DNA of 64,000 nucleotides from Neisseria arctica (GCF_022870905.1 NZ_CP091510.1:1364001-1428000), one strand, 5' to 3'; shown: positions 18,243 to 27,959, counted from the first letter of the stretch. Notes: generated from the sequence alone by a model not told the origin. Translations and numbers: made by a program.

Positions 18243-20282
18243 CTATACGCCCAAATACTGCTCTCTACTGGATAACCACCGGTTAAGGTGGGCTTCGACA
18301 ATATCGGGGCGTTCGTCTATCAATTGCGGAGCGATATTGCGCGCCGTTTCCAAAAGATGCAGGTCTTCCTGCAAATCGGCAAAGCGCAACATGGGTACGC
18401 CGCTCTGCCGCGCGCCGAGAAACTCACCCGGCCCGCGTATGTTCAAATCCTGCCGCGCGATTTCAAAACCGTCCGTATGCTCGTAAATCACTTTCAAACG
18501 GGCTTTGGCCAATTCGCTCAAGGGTTCGGAAAACAGCAATACGCACGCACTGGCTGCGGCACCGCGCCCTACCCGCCCGCGTAATTGATGCAGTTGCGCC
18601 AACCCCATGCGTTCCGCATGCTCTATCACCATCAGGCTGGCATTAGGCACGTCTACGCCGACTTCGATTACAGTAGTCGCCACCAAAACATTCAGACGGC
18701 CTGCCGAAAATTCAGCCATCACGGCGGCTTTTTCGGCAGCTTTCATACGTCCGTGTACCAAACCTATGTTCAGTTGCGGCAAGGCCGTCTGAAGTTGGGT
18801 TAAGGTTTCGGTAGCGGTTTGCAGTTGCAGCGTTTCGCTTTCTTCAATCAGCGGGCATACCCAATAGGCCTGCTGCCCTTTCAAACAAGTGGATAATACG
18901 AAGCTCTCTACTTCTGCGCGGCGCAAGCTGTTCACAAGCCGCGTTTTAATCGGTGTTCGGTTAGGCGGCAGTTCGTCGATAACGGATACGTCCAAATCAG
19001 CAAAAAAACTCATTGCCAATGTCCGCGGGATAGGCGTAGCCGACATCATCAGTTGGTGTACGTCTTCACCTTTATTTTTTAAAGCCAAACGTTGCGCCAC
19101 GCCGAAGCGGTGCTGTTCGTCCACAATCACCAAGCCGAGATTTTGAAAGCGCACGTCTTCTTGAAACAAGGCATGCGTGCCGACTGCCAACAAGGTTTCG
19201 CCGTTTTCCAAGGCGGTTTTAGCCGCATCTTTGGCTTTTTTACGCAGGCTGCCCGATAGCCATGCCACGCTCAAACCCAAAGGTTCAAGCCATTGTTTGA
19301 ATTTGATATAGTGCTGCTCCGCCAAAATTTCAGTGGGCGCCATCACCGCCACTTGGTAGCCCGCTTCAATCGCGACAAGCGCGGATAATGCGGCCACAAT
19401 CGTTTTACCGCTGCCCACGTCTCCTTGTAAAAGCCGGTGCATGGGAAAGGTTTGCGCCATATCGTGGCGGATTTCATCCAATACGCGCTGTTGTGCGCCG
19501 GTAAGGGAGAAAGGCAGGCTGTTTAACAATTTTGCAGATAGTTCGCCGCTGCCCAGCAAAGCTTTGGCACTGCCGCTGATACGCTTTTGCCGTGCCAAAC
19601 GCATAGAAAGCTGCTGCGCCAGCAGTTCGTCGAATTTCAGCCGTTGCCACGCAGGCAAAGTGCCGTCTGAAAGTTGGTGAATCGTGTAATCGGGCGGCGG
19701 GAAGTGCAATAACCGTAAGCTTTCGGTCAAATGCGGCAGTTTCAAACGGCCTAACAAGTCGTCAGGCAAGGTATCTTGCAACGGCGTAACGTCTAATGCC
19801 GTCTGAATAATACGGCGCAAGGTAGGCTGGTTTAAGCCGTTTACGGTCGGATAAACAGGGGTAAGGCTTTCTGCCAAACCACTGCTTTTGGCATCACGTA
19901 TCTTCGGATGTATCATCTCGCTGCCGAAAAAGCCTTGTTTGATTTCACCCACCGCACGGATACGCTTGCCTTCGGCCATTTGCTTTTGATGACTGGGGTA
20001 AAAATGGATAAAACGCAAAAACAATACGCTGCCGGATCCGTCGCGCATCTGAACAATCAGTTGCCGGCGCGGCCTGAACTGTACCTCTTGATGCACTACC
20101 TCTCCTTCCACCTGGCAAGGCACACCGGGGCGCGCATCGGCAATCGGGGTGATATGGGTTTCGTCTTCATAACGCAAAGGCAGGTGCAACACCGCATCCC
20201 AAACGCTGCGGATATTCAGTTTATCGAGTTTTTTAGCTGTATTTTCGGTAATTTTAAGCTGTTTCTGCGTATCGGCATTCAT
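18243..20282 (-). CDS. recG: ATP-dependent DNA helicase RecG
   Basis: Branch-migrating helicase that remodels stalled forks and recombination intermediates. The N-terminal wedge/OB domain (residues 1-250) binds the junction. The helicase core has Walker A LLQGDVGSGKT, the DEQH box VIVDEQHRFG, and motif VI QLRGRVGRG. Length about 679 is normal. The ATG at 20282 (MNADTQKQLKIT) is preferred over a GTG six codons upstream. Several uptake sequences lie inside the gene (for example near 18692, 18783 and 19660). Confidence 0.96.
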   Translation of the reverse strand: MNADTQKQLKITENTAKKLDKLNIRSVWDAVLHLPLRYEDETHITPIADARPGVPCQVEGEVVHQEVQFRPRRQLIVQMRDGSGSVLFLRFIHFYPSHQKQMAEGKRIRAVGEIKQGFFGSEMIHPKIRDAKSSGLAESLTPVYPTVNGLNQPTLRRIIQTALDVTPLQDTLPDDLLGRLKLPHLTESLRLLHFPPPDYTIHQLSDGTLPAWQRLKFDELLAQQLSMRLARQKRISGSAKALLGSGELSAKLLNSLPFSLTGAQQRVLDEIRHDMAQTFPMHRLLQGDVGSGKTIVAALSALVAIEAGYQVAVMAPTEILAEQHYIKFKQWLEPLGLSVAWLSGSLRKKAKDAAKTALENGETLLAVGTHALFQEDVRFQNLGLVIVDEQHRFGVAQRLALKNKGEDVHQLMMSATPIPRTLAMSFFADLDVSVIDELPPNRTPIKTRLVNSLRRAEVESFVLSTCLKGQQAYWVCPLIEESETLQLQTATETLTQLQTALPQLNIGLVHGRMKAAEKAAVMAEFSAGRLNVLVATTVIEVGVDVPNASLMVIEHAERMGLAQLHQLRGRVGRGAAASACVLLFSEPLSELAKARLKVIYEHTDGFEIARQDLNIRGPGEFLGARQSGVPMLRFADLQEDLHLLETARNIAPQLIDERPDIVEAHLNRWLSSREQYLGV

Positions 20283-20352
20283 CTCGCAAACTTTATGCAC
20301 TATAGTTTTCAGGCAGCCATTTTAAACGATTTCGATACCGAAATAAAAACAA

Positions 20353-20376
20353 AGGCCGTCTGAATTTCAGACGGCT
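20353..20376. terminator. Inverted DUS hairpin between recG and the DAHP-synthase-like gene
   Basis: AGGCCGTCTGAA directly followed by TTCAGACGGCT and then TCTTTTTC. Both neighbours are on the minus strand, so it ends the gene at 20396-21271. Confidence 0.75.
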
Positions 20377-20395
20377 TCTTTTTCAAAATCAACGT

Positions 20396-21271
20396 TTATA
20401 AACTGTTCACTACGCCGTTTACACCTGCCGCTTCAGCCAAACGGTAAAGCACTTCCTGCGGCATATCGCCGTGCCATAGGCGGGTAACGTTGGCGATAAC
20501 GGGCAAATGGCTTAATTTACGCACGCGCACGATAGCGTCCACATCCAAACGGTAAGTGTGTTCAGGCTCGAAACTCAACGTACCCGCCTCGCCCAAAATG
20601 ATATGGTGGTTGCCGTGCAATGCGATATGTTCCGCCGCTACCAGCCAGTCGTCTACCCTATGATGCTTGTCTTTACACAAAACCACAGGCGTATTCAGAC
20701 GGCCTACTTCATCTTGTAAAGCGCGGTTAGTCATCAACTCGCCGCCCAAATACAATATATCGGCCTCGGCTGCTAAAGCAGGTGCTATCTGGCGAACATC
20801 TCGGATACGTACCAACACGGGTTTACCCGCTTCGTGGCAACGTGCCACTTCTTGTTGCATTGTGCGGATTTGTACTTTCTCACCGGCATATTCAAGCTCG
20901 GCATAGGGGCCGCGTGGTACAAAAAACGGATCGGTATATACTGCATCTGCCGCCTCAGTCTCACTACCTGCCGTAGCAATATCCAATATTTTTCCACCAC
21001 CGAACTCCACACCGCGCACGGTAATCGTACTGTCTTGAGGTTGGGTCTCACGGCTGATGATGCGCCAGTCGTTCAATACGCGGATCGCACGCTCCACTTC
21101 CGGCAGCGTATTAACCTCATGCAGGTGTAATACCCTTTCATCACCTACGGCACCGATAATCGTACGCTCCTCACCTCTGGAAATATGCTCCTGCAAACCG
21201 CGCCGGCGGATTAAATCCACCACTTGTGCGATCGCCTCGTCCGAAGCGTGCTTGCGCATCACAATCAACAT
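20396..21271 (-). CDS. DAHP-synthase-like protein, probably catalytically inactive
   Basis: Residues 1-75 (MLIVMRKHASDEAIAQVVD, then SRGEERTIIGAVGDE) match the ferredoxin-like regulatory domain of type I-beta DAHP synthases, the first shikimate-pathway enzyme. The rest follows the TIM-barrel layout, but the active-site blocks are altered. AGPCSVES is replaced by ATAGSETEA, KPRTSPY by VPRGPYA, LKRGM by LCKDK, ERGIRT by EAGTLS, and DPSHATG by NVTRLWHG. The metal-binding Cys and His are therefore absent, and the C-terminus stops about 45 residues early. The frame is intact, so it is maintained as a protein. A regulatory or scaffolding role is possible but inferred. Confidence 0.8.
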   Translation of the reverse strand: MLIVMRKHASDEAIAQVVDLIRRRGLQEHISRGEERTIIGAVGDERVLHLHEVNTLPEVERAIRVLNDWRIISRETQPQDSTITVRGVEFGGGKILDIATAGSETEAADAVYTDPFFVPRGPYAELEYAGEKVQIRTMQQEVARCHEAGKPVLVRIRDVRQIAPALAAEADILYLGGELMTNRALQDEVGRLNTPVVLCKDKHHRVDDWLVAAEHIALHGNHHIILGEAGTLSFEPEHTYRLDVDAIVRVRKLSHLPVIANVTRLWHGDMPQEVLYRLAEAAGVNGVVNSL

Positions 21272-21484
21272 CTTTATTTCTCCTGAAAATTAATAGTTCC
21301 ATAGTAGCAACATTCCCACCACTCGCCAATATTTCCCCTGCCAACATCCTAATCACCCCCCTTACAGTATTTAGTTTTTCTAAAAATATTTACAATATTT
21401 AGTATTTTAAAGCTTGTGGGATTCAGTATTTGTGTTCATCATTATAAGATTTTAACGAAAACAATTTTTGCGGCTATTTTCCCT

Positions 21485-23602
21485 ATGATTCACTTTTTAC
21501 GCTCAGGCAAATTCTGGCTGAAAACCATCATCTTCGGCGCACTTGCCGCTCTGCTGCTGGCGCTTGGTCTGCAAGTTGCCCTTAGGGAAATCTTCAACCC
21601 TCAAAAAATCCAAACCGAACTGGATAAATTTACAGCCGGCAGCGGTAGAAACACGCGCATCCATGCACAAATCGGGCGCAGCTGGCTGCCTCGACCAACC
21701 GTTACCCTACACAATCTTTCTATCAGCAAACCCAATAGCCAAGCCGATGCCGTATATATCAAAGAAATGAAAATAGGCTTATCTTGGAAAAGCCTCTTCA
21801 ACCAAACTACCACAATAGAAAAATGGGTGATCAAAGGGGCAGATATAGAGCTAAACCGTGACGCAAGCGGTAACTGGAGTTTGGCCGATCTTTGGCGCAG
21901 GTCATCAACGAACATACATCTCAACCGCCTTATTGTTGAAAATAGCCGCATCAAACTGAATCTTCCCAAGCATCACTATTTCATCAGCGACCTACGTTTT
22001 AACGGCAAAAATCTTAACGGCTCTGAAAAAATATTCGATTTTTCGGGTACTGCCGATGCCGGTGCCAAAGGCAAAGCCGTATTGGGCGGCGAAGGCCGTT
22101 TAATGCAAGCATCTGATGGCTGGCGTATTCCCCAATTAGTCCTCAAAGCCGACGCAGATATAAAAGGCCGCCAAATCCAGATCAAATCTGAAAGCAGCTT
22201 AAACTGGCAGCCCCAAAACCAAACCCTCAATCTGCAAAATGTGCGCCTGAGTGCCGACAATACTGCACTAAACCTTCATATCAATGCCCAAACACCCCAA
22301 ATTATTTGGCAAAATAATCATGTCTCTATCAATGAATTTGGCAGTGTACTGACAGCAAAAGAAAGCGGTAACCAATGGGATGCTGCAATCAAACTCAATA
22401 AAATCAGCCTACACCCTACTATAGTGACCATCGCAGAAGCCGGCCTGACAGGCAGTCATAAAAATGTTTACGGGCAGACAAACTTTACCTTTACCGGCCC
22501 GATCAACTGGCAGCAAAGCAATACGATCGAATCGCCCCGTTTTAGTTTTACCAGCATCCAAGATAATCCTTCAGCACCTCAACCCCGGTTTATTAGCCAA
22601 CTGGACGGTTCATTCAGCTACAAAAACGGCAACTGGCAAACCAACCTGCAAGGACTTTTCGACCGACAACCGGTTACCCTACAAGCAGCCTACCAACAAA
22701 ACAGCGGTAAAATTACAGGAAATCTGAATCTTGGCCGACTCAATCTCACACCTTATCTTCAGGAAAAACAAGATTCTACTACCATTTATCCGAAATTTTT
22801 ATCTCATCCCAATACCCCAGCCATCGAAGCCGATATCAGTATCGGCAGTTTGATAATACCTGGTATACAGGCCGATAATCTAAACGCACAATTATACGCC
22901 GACAATCAGCGTATCAGCCTCTCCCGCCTTAACGCCTCTCTTTACAATGGCAGTTTGGAAGGCGGCATCAGTATGGCAAATACGAATCCGCCCACATTCC
23001 ACCTACAACAAATTGCTACAAATATCCAAATCCGCCCGCTCCTACAAGATTTATTCGGCTATCATCGCATTAACGGAAACGGCAATGCCGTTATCGACTT
23101 TTCCGCCAGCGGTACCACACGGCAAAATCTCATGGAAAACCTGAAAGGCAGCCTCCAACTGAACATTTCGAACGGCGCCCTCATCGGTTTCGACATGCGC
23201 AATATTCTTAGAAATGCCAGCACCAACAGTAAACTAGACGGCTATGATGCCGACGTACAAACCCCCTTTTCCCGCTTGACCATGAGTGCCGATATCGAGC
23301 AAGGTATCTTGCGCCACAATAACAGCGAGCTGATATCGGACGTTTTGCTCATCAACAGTAGCGGCAGCACCAACCTTGCCTCGCAAACTCTTTCGGAAAC
23401 TCTGATTATACGTAACGCCCACAACCGCAATGCAAAAGCAGTTCCTTTAAAAATCAACGGCGACGTCAACAATCCCTCGGTTACCATAGACTATCCCCGC
23501 CTGACCACCGGATTAAACAGTCCAGAGCAGCGTCAACAAGCCTTAGCAGAAATGTTAAAAGAGCAATGGCAATGGTTGAACCCACGTAACGGCAACCGCT
23601 AA
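21485..23602 (+). CDS. AsmA-family protein
   Basis: Large envelope protein with one N-terminal membrane anchor (about residues 12-34, TIIFGALAALLLALGLQVAL) and a long periplasmic part rich in beta strands. The AsmA/DUF3971-type C-terminal block is seen in FSASGTTRQNLMENLKGSLQLNISNGALIGFDM. Family members are AsmA and TamB relatives, linked to lipid transport and outer-membrane assembly. Start ATG at 21485 (MIHFLRSGK) is chosen because it begins just before the anchor; the frame is open upstream to a weak start at 21416. Length 705. Followed by a periplasmic cyclophilin. Confidence 0.85.
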   Translation: MIHFLRSGKFWLKTIIFGALAALLLALGLQVALREIFNPQKIQTELDKFTAGSGRNTRIHAQIGRSWLPRPTVTLHNLSISKPNSQADAVYIKEMKIGLSWKSLFNQTTTIEKWVIKGADIELNRDASGNWSLADLWRRSSTNIHLNRLIVENSRIKLNLPKHHYFISDLRFNGKNLNGSEKIFDFSGTADAGAKGKAVLGGEGRLMQASDGWRIPQLVLKADADIKGRQIQIKSESSLNWQPQNQTLNLQNVRLSADNTALNLHINAQTPQIIWQNNHVSINEFGSVLTAKESGNQWDAAIKLNKISLHPTIVTIAEAGLTGSHKNVYGQTNFTFTGPINWQQSNTIESPRFSFTSIQDNPSAPQPRFISQLDGSFSYKNGNWQTNLQGLFDRQPVTLQAAYQQNSGKITGNLNLGRLNLTPYLQEKQDSTTIYPKFLSHPNTPAIEADISIGSLIIPGIQADNLNAQLYADNQRISLSRLNASLYNGSLEGGISMANTNPPTFHLQQIATNIQIRPLLQDLFGYHRINGNGNAVIDFSASGTTRQNLMENLKGSLQLNISNGALIGFDMRNILRNASTNSKLDGYDADVQTPFSRLTMSADIEQGILRHNNSELISDVLLINSSGSTNLASQTLSETLIIRNAHNRNAKAVPLKINGDVNNPSVTIDYPRLTTGLNSPEQRQQALAEMLKEQWQWLNPRNGNR

Positions 23603-23683
23603 TAATATAAAATAAGCTTTTACATCCGTTTTACAGATGGCAACACGGAATTAGATAATAATAATGCCCACAATAAAAACCAA

Positions 23684-23716
23684 AAAATAGGCCGTCTGAA
23701 AAAAGCCGCCTATTTT
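23684..23716 (+). terminator. Terminator after the AsmA-family gene
   Basis: Stem AAAATAGGC/GCCTATTTT enclosing one AGGCCGTCTGAA uptake sequence in its loop. Confidence 0.65.
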
Positions 23717-23755
23717 GCCGCCAAATCTTTAAACTTTTACACTGGAAAACTTCCG

Positions 23756-24325
23756 ATGAATACCACTTTGAAAAATATCCTTCTCGGTACCCTACTCGGT
23801 ACTGCCGCCCTTAACGCACAAGCACAAACACGCGCTGTTATTGATACCAATATAGGCAAAATAGAGCTATTGCTGGATGAACAGAAAGCCCCCAAAACCG
23901 TAGCTAATTTCGTCAACTACGCCGAAAAAGGGTTTTACGACAATACGATTTTTCACCGCGTTATCGACGGTTTTATGATTCAAGGCGGCGGATTTACGCC
24001 TGATATGGTTCAAAAAGCTACCGATAAAGCCATCAGCAACGAAGCTGCAAACGGCCTCAAAAATACTGTCGGTACGATCGCTATGGCACGCACGGCTAAT
24101 CCCAACTCTGCCACCAGCCAATTTTTTATCAATGTTACCGACAACAATTTTCTTAACTATAAAAATGCAACCCCTCAAGGTGCAGGCTATGCCGTATTCG
24201 GACGTGTAACCAACGGCATGGATATTGTCAACAATATTGCCAAAACGCGCACTACCAGCAAAGGTTATCATCAAAATGTACCGGTTACCCCCATTATCAT
24301 TCAAAAAATAAACATCATTCGATAA
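23756..24325 (+). CDS. Periplasmic peptidyl-prolyl cis-trans isomerase (cyclophilin)
   Basis: Cyclophilin-type isomerase that speeds proline isomerisation during folding. A signal peptide covers residues 1-23 (ILLGTLLGTAALNAQAQ), so it acts in the periplasm like PpiA. The catalytic cyclophilin blocks FHRVIDGFMIQGGGF and the MARTANPNSATSQFFIN segment are present. Length 189 is standard. No strong ribosome site. Lies behind the AsmA-family gene and may be part of the same envelope-biogenesis neighbourhood, but a terminator separates them. Confidence 0.93.
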   Translation: MNTTLKNILLGTLLGTAALNAQAQTRAVIDTNIGKIELLLDEQKAPKTVANFVNYAEKGFYDNTIFHRVIDGFMIQGGGFTPDMVQKATDKAISNEAANGLKNTVGTIAMARTANPNSATSQFFINVTDNNFLNYKNATPQGAGYAVFGRVTNGMDIVNNIAKTRTTSKGYHQNVPVTPIIIQKINIIR

Positions 24326-24423
24326 TATGAAGCCGTACTTTTTATGTTTGATAATAAATACATATGATTAAAACCACTGCATTTTGTAATAAAGCTTATA
24401 AATAACAAACCTGCAATAAAGCT

Positions 24424-24450
24424 ATGCCGTCTGAAATATTCAGACGGCAT
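24424..24450 (+). terminator. Inverted DUS terminator of the cyclophilin gene
   Basis: ATGCCGTCTGAA and TTCAGACGGCAT separated by three bases, followed by GGTTTTATT. Confidence 0.78.
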
Positions 24451-24504
24451 GGTTTTATTAATATCTACGCCTTTTTGCTCAGTGCATTAAAATCATATCC
24501 CAAA

Positions 24505-24625
24505 CTACCGAAAATAAAACCGCTCTATAGCAATCTTGAGAAGATCTTTTACCAGCATAAAATTATGCGTATTGTGGCCGGCACCGTAAACTTCTTTAAG
24601 TGATATAACAATATATTTACCAATT
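24505..24625 (-). pseudogene. Possible remnant of an alpha/beta-hydrolase C-terminus
   Basis: A 37-codon open stretch on the minus strand ends in a stop at 24505-24507 and reads SLKEVYGAGHNTHNFMLVKD followed by LLKIAIERFYFR. The GAGHN turn followed by amphipathic helices resembles the C-terminal histidine region of serine hydrolases. A stop codon lies just upstream in the same frame, and no start or catalytic serine remains. Tentative. Confidence 0.3.
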
Positions 24626-24943
24626 CAAAACAACTTTTTCTGCAAATGCGGTATTTCAGTAATTTACCGCCCGTGGGGTAAATAACCAAATACCAAACCA
24701 AGTAGATATTAATGCCGTCTGAAATTCCATAGTGCTTAATATGTTTTAATTAGCGGCATTGTGAGGAGGCTTTTTCAAAAATATTGGTAAGATACCCCGA
24801 AATATATCCCGTTTTTAGATTGGTTCTACAGGATTAGCTTAGATGTTATTGGATGTACAACCGATGCCAAAAGAATCGGAAACCACCCCAAATCATTATT
24901 TTTATTGAATATTATAGTTGTCATTAACAATATTAAGACGCAA

Positions 24944-24975
24944 AAAAACAGCAACCTAAAAAGGCTGCTGTTTTT
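24944..24975 (-). terminator. Terminator of the tRNA-Leu pair
   Basis: Arms AAAAACAGCA and TGCTGTTTTT. Read on the minus strand, the stem ends in a T-run just after the first tRNA-Leu 3' end. Confidence 0.7.
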
Positions 24976-24980
24976 CAGTG

Positions 24981-25067
24981 TGGTGCCCAGGAGAAGACTC
25001 GAACTTCCACACCCGTGAGGATACTAGCACCTGAAGCTAGCGCGTCTACCAATTCCGCCACCTGGGC
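24981..25067 (-). tRNA. tRNA-Leu (anticodon CAG)
   Basis: 87 bases including an encoded CCA. Acceptor arms GCCCAGG/CCTGGGC, long variable arm typical of class II tRNAs, T-arm GGTTCGAGTCTTC-like (here GTTCGAGTC), and anticodon loop TTCAGGT giving CAG. Sequence identical to the second copy at 25137-25223. Confidence 0.95.
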
Positions 25068-25136
25068 TTTAAATAATTTGCTAAAACCAACATTTTGCTG
25101 TACAACAAACAAATTAATGCATTTTTATTATATTAA

Positions 25137-25223
25137 TGGTGCCCAGGAGAAGACTCGAACTTCCACACCCGTGAGGATACTAGCACCTGAAGCTAGCGCG
25201 TCTACCAATTCCGCCACCTGGGC
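25137..25223 (-). tRNA. tRNA-Leu (anticodon CAG), second copy
   Basis: Identical in sequence to the copy 69 bases further along the transcript. Read on the minus strand it comes first, so the two are probably co-transcribed and share the terminator at 24944-24975. Confidence 0.95.
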
Positions 25224-25296
25224 TTTGCTTTAATCTGTTGTTTACGTTAAAGTGTTGCCTTAACGAAAGAATGCAATTATATATCTAAACAAAAGA

Positions 25297-27750
25297 ATGT
25301 CAATCATACAAATGAAAAAAAAATCTAAATTATTCAATCTGCGAGAGAAAGATCCTTTTTTAAATCGTGAGCGGCAACGCTATGAAAACCCTCTTCCCAG
25401 CCGGGAATGGATTGCCGAAATCCTCGAGAAAGAAGGTGTTCCGCTTAAAATTGACGTATTGGCTGAAAAATTATCCATTACCGAATCAGAATATGAATTT
25501 TTCGAGCGTCGTATCAAAGCCATGGCGCGCGATGGGCAACTGCATATCAACCGCCGAGGCGCCCTATGTGCCGCCGACAAACTGGCATTGGTAAAATGCC
25601 GTATCGAAGCCCATCGAGACGGATTTGGTTTTGCCGTACCACTCACCTCTACCGGCAAAAGAGACTTCGTTCTCACCGAGCGCAATATGCGCGGACTAAT
25701 GCATGGCGATATCGTGACCGTACGCCCGGGAGGTACTGACCGCAGAGGGCGGCGTGAAGGCCAGGTATTGGATATTGTCGAGCGTGCCCAAAAACAAGTT
25801 GTCGGCCGCTTTTATGTAGAACGCGGTATAGCCATTCTCGAACCTGAAGATAAACGTCTCAGCCAAAGCATCGTACTCGAACCGCAAAGTTTGGCCGAAT
25901 TCAAGCCTGAATCAGGACAAGTTGTTGTTGGTGAAATCGAAAGCTATCCCGAACATAACCGCCCTGCCGTTGCAAAATTGGTTGAAGTATTAGGTGACTA
26001 TGCCGACAGCGGCATGGAAATCGAAATCGCCGTACGCAAACACCATCTGCCCCACGAATTCAGTTCGGCCTGCTTAAAAGCCGCCGAAAAAATTCCCACA
26101 CATGTTTTAAAACAGGAAATTACTGAAAAAGGCCGGGTAGATTTACGCGACTTACCGTTGGTTACCATAGACGGCGAAACCGCGCGCGATTTTGACGATG
26201 CCGTTTATGCTGAAAAAATCGGCCGTAATTACCGCTTGGTCGTTGCTATTGCCGATGTCAGCCATTATGTGCGTCCAGGAGACGCCATTGATAAAGACGC
26301 ACTGGAAAGAACCACCAGCGTTTACTTTCCGCGCCGTGTGATTCCCATGCTTCCCGAGAAGCTGTCAAACGGCATCTGCTCTCTTAATCCTGATGTTGAA
26401 CGTTTATGCATGGTCTGCGATATGCTCATCACTTATGCCGGCAACATTAAGGAATATAAATTCTATCCTGCCGTCATGCGGTCCCAAGCACGCCTTACTT
26501 ATACTCAAGTATGGAACTGGATTGAAGCGGGCGGTGACTACCCTCACAAAGCCCAAATCGAACCTTTATACAAACTCTTCCAAATCTTGCAGAAAAAACG
26601 CGAGCAGCGAGGAGCAATGGAGTTTGAAAGTGTAGAAACACAAATGCTATTTGACGACAACGGTAAAATCGAACGAATCATACCCGTTGTCCGCAATGAT
26701 GCGCATAAACTAATTGAAGAATGTATGTTGGCCGCCAACGTATGTGCCGCAGAATTTCTGATTAAAAATAAGCATACCTCGCTTTTCCGCAACCACTTGG
26801 GGCCAACACCTGAGAAGCTCGCAACCTTACGCGAACAGTTAAGCTTGCTTGGCCTTCATTTGGAAGGCGGAGACCACCCCACCCCGAAAGACTACGCAAT
26901 ATTGGCGGAAAAAATCAAAAACCGACCCGATCGCGAATTACTGCAAGTCATGTTGTTGCGTTCAATGCAGCAGGCAGTTTACGAACCAGAAAACCAAGGC
27001 CATTTCGGTTTGGCATACGAAGCTTATGCTCACTTCACCTCCCCTATCCGCCGCTATCCCGACCTTACCGTTCACCGCGCTATAAAAGCCGTGTTGAACG
27101 GCGAAAAATATCAACCCGAATCATGGCAAGCATTAGGTGTAAGCTGTTCGTTTAATGAACGCCGTGCAGACGAAGCCAGCCGTGATGTTGAAAACTGGCT
27201 GAAAACTTACTATATGCGCGATAAAGTGGGCGAGGTATTCCAAGGCCGCGTATCAGGTATGGCTAATTTTGGTATTTTCGTTACCCTCTCGGATATCCAC
27301 ATCGAAGGTATGGTGCATATTAGTGATTTAGGCGAAGACTACTTTAACTTCCGTCCGGAAATCATGGCTATGGAGGGCGAGCGCAGCAGCATCCGCTTCA
27401 ATATGGGTGATGAAGTGGTTGTAAAAGTTGCCCGAGCCGACTTAGATACGAGCAAAATTGATCTCACATTGATCAGCGGAGGTAGCCTAAGCAAAAAAAG
27501 CAAACACGGTAAACAAAAAAATAACGAGCGGCAAACTGAAAGTAAACGCAAACCTTCTAAATCCACCGCAAACGAAAAAGCCAAACGTCATGTTGCAAGC
27601 CCTACTGCTAAGCAAAGCAAGGCTCTGAAAGTGGTGAATGGCAAAATCACACTGGTTAAAAAGCAAGCTTCGGAAAGTAACAATACCCGTAAGCCCTCAG
27701 TTTCTGATAAAAAAGCAACCTCTCAAAAGAAAAAAGGTAAACGCAGATAA
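25297..27750 (+). CDS. rnr: Ribonuclease R
   Basis: Processive 3'-5' exoribonuclease that degrades structured RNA and takes part in trans-translation and rRNA quality control. Domains in order: helical N-terminus with a winged-helix-like part (residues 1-85), cold-shock domains (about 90-240), RNB catalytic domain with the metal-binding TARDFDDAVY block near residue 300, S1 domain (GEVFQGRVSGMANFGIFV near 645), and a lysine-rich tail of about 90 residues. Length 817 fits. Two starts are possible, ATG at 25297 or at 25312 (MKKKSKL); neither has a good ribosome site. Convergent with the hsd island. Confidence 0.95.
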   Translation: MSIIQMKKKSKLFNLREKDPFLNRERQRYENPLPSREWIAEILEKEGVPLKIDVLAEKLSITESEYEFFERRIKAMARDGQLHINRRGALCAADKLALVKCRIEAHRDGFGFAVPLTSTGKRDFVLTERNMRGLMHGDIVTVRPGGTDRRGRREGQVLDIVERAQKQVVGRFYVERGIAILEPEDKRLSQSIVLEPQSLAEFKPESGQVVVGEIESYPEHNRPAVAKLVEVLGDYADSGMEIEIAVRKHHLPHEFSSACLKAAEKIPTHVLKQEITEKGRVDLRDLPLVTIDGETARDFDDAVYAEKIGRNYRLVVAIADVSHYVRPGDAIDKDALERTTSVYFPRRVIPMLPEKLSNGICSLNPDVERLCMVCDMLITYAGNIKEYKFYPAVMRSQARLTYTQVWNWIEAGGDYPHKAQIEPLYKLFQILQKKREQRGAMEFESVETQMLFDDNGKIERIIPVVRNDAHKLIEECMLAANVCAAEFLIKNKHTSLFRNHLGPTPEKLATLREQLSLLGLHLEGGDHPTPKDYAILAEKIKNRPDRELLQVMLLRSMQQAVYEPENQGHFGLAYEAYAHFTSPIRRYPDLTVHRAIKAVLNGEKYQPESWQALGVSCSFNERRADEASRDVENWLKTYYMRDKVGEVFQGRVSGMANFGIFVTLSDIHIEGMVHISDLGEDYFNFRPEIMAMEGERSSIRFNMGDEVVVKVARADLDTSKIDLTLISGGSLSKKSKHGKQKNNERQTESKRKPSKSTANEKAKRHVASPTAKQSKALKVVNGKITLVKKQASESNNTRKPSVSDKKATSQKKKGKRR

Positions 27751-27792
27751 AGCGGTATCTTCTTGCTTCATTTATTAAGAAAAACAAAAATC

Positions 27793-27819
27793 CCAAGCTA
27801 CTATAGCTTGGTTTTTTTT
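27793..27819 (+). terminator. rnr terminator
   Basis: CCAAGCTA/TAGCTTGG stem with a 3-base loop followed by TTTTTTTA. Strong rho-independent terminator two bases before the tRNA-derived direct repeat. Confidence 0.88.
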
Positions 27820-27820
27820 A

Positions 27821-27836
27821 TTTGGCGGAGAGGAAG
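27821..27836. repeat. Left direct repeat: 3' end of tRNA-Ser(GGA), putative attachment site
   Basis: TTTGGCGGAGAGGAAG is an exact 16-base copy, in the same orientation, of the 3' end of the tRNA-Ser gene at 36931-36946. It includes the CCA end, discriminator and acceptor strand. The match stops after 16 bases. Together the two copies bracket the 9-kb hsd region, as expected of attL/attR made by integration into a tRNA 3' end. Confidence 0.6.
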
Positions 27837-27959
27837 CCTGCCTAATTATGATTAGGTGCTAAAACTTTCCAACACTTTTTAATTTTAAAATATATTTTTA
27901 TTATTCAATATATTATTTTTTAATTCTTCATTCATTTCTCCCAACCACTCTAACCAAAT

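Larger units (their letters stand above)
24326..24980. other. Gene-poor region between cyclophilin and tRNA-Leu genes
   Basis: About 655 bases. It contains an inverted DUS hairpin, a possible gene remnant on the minus strand, a single ATGCCGTCTGAA at 24712-24723, a small hairpin ATTTACC/GGTAAAT around 24662-24683, and the terminator of the tRNA-Leu pair. No intact gene is seen. Confidence 0.6.

Noticed and set aside
25015..25233. Short open frame across the tRNA-Leu genes
   Set aside because: Translation of the duplicated tRNA sequences themselves; repeats only because the tRNAs repeat.
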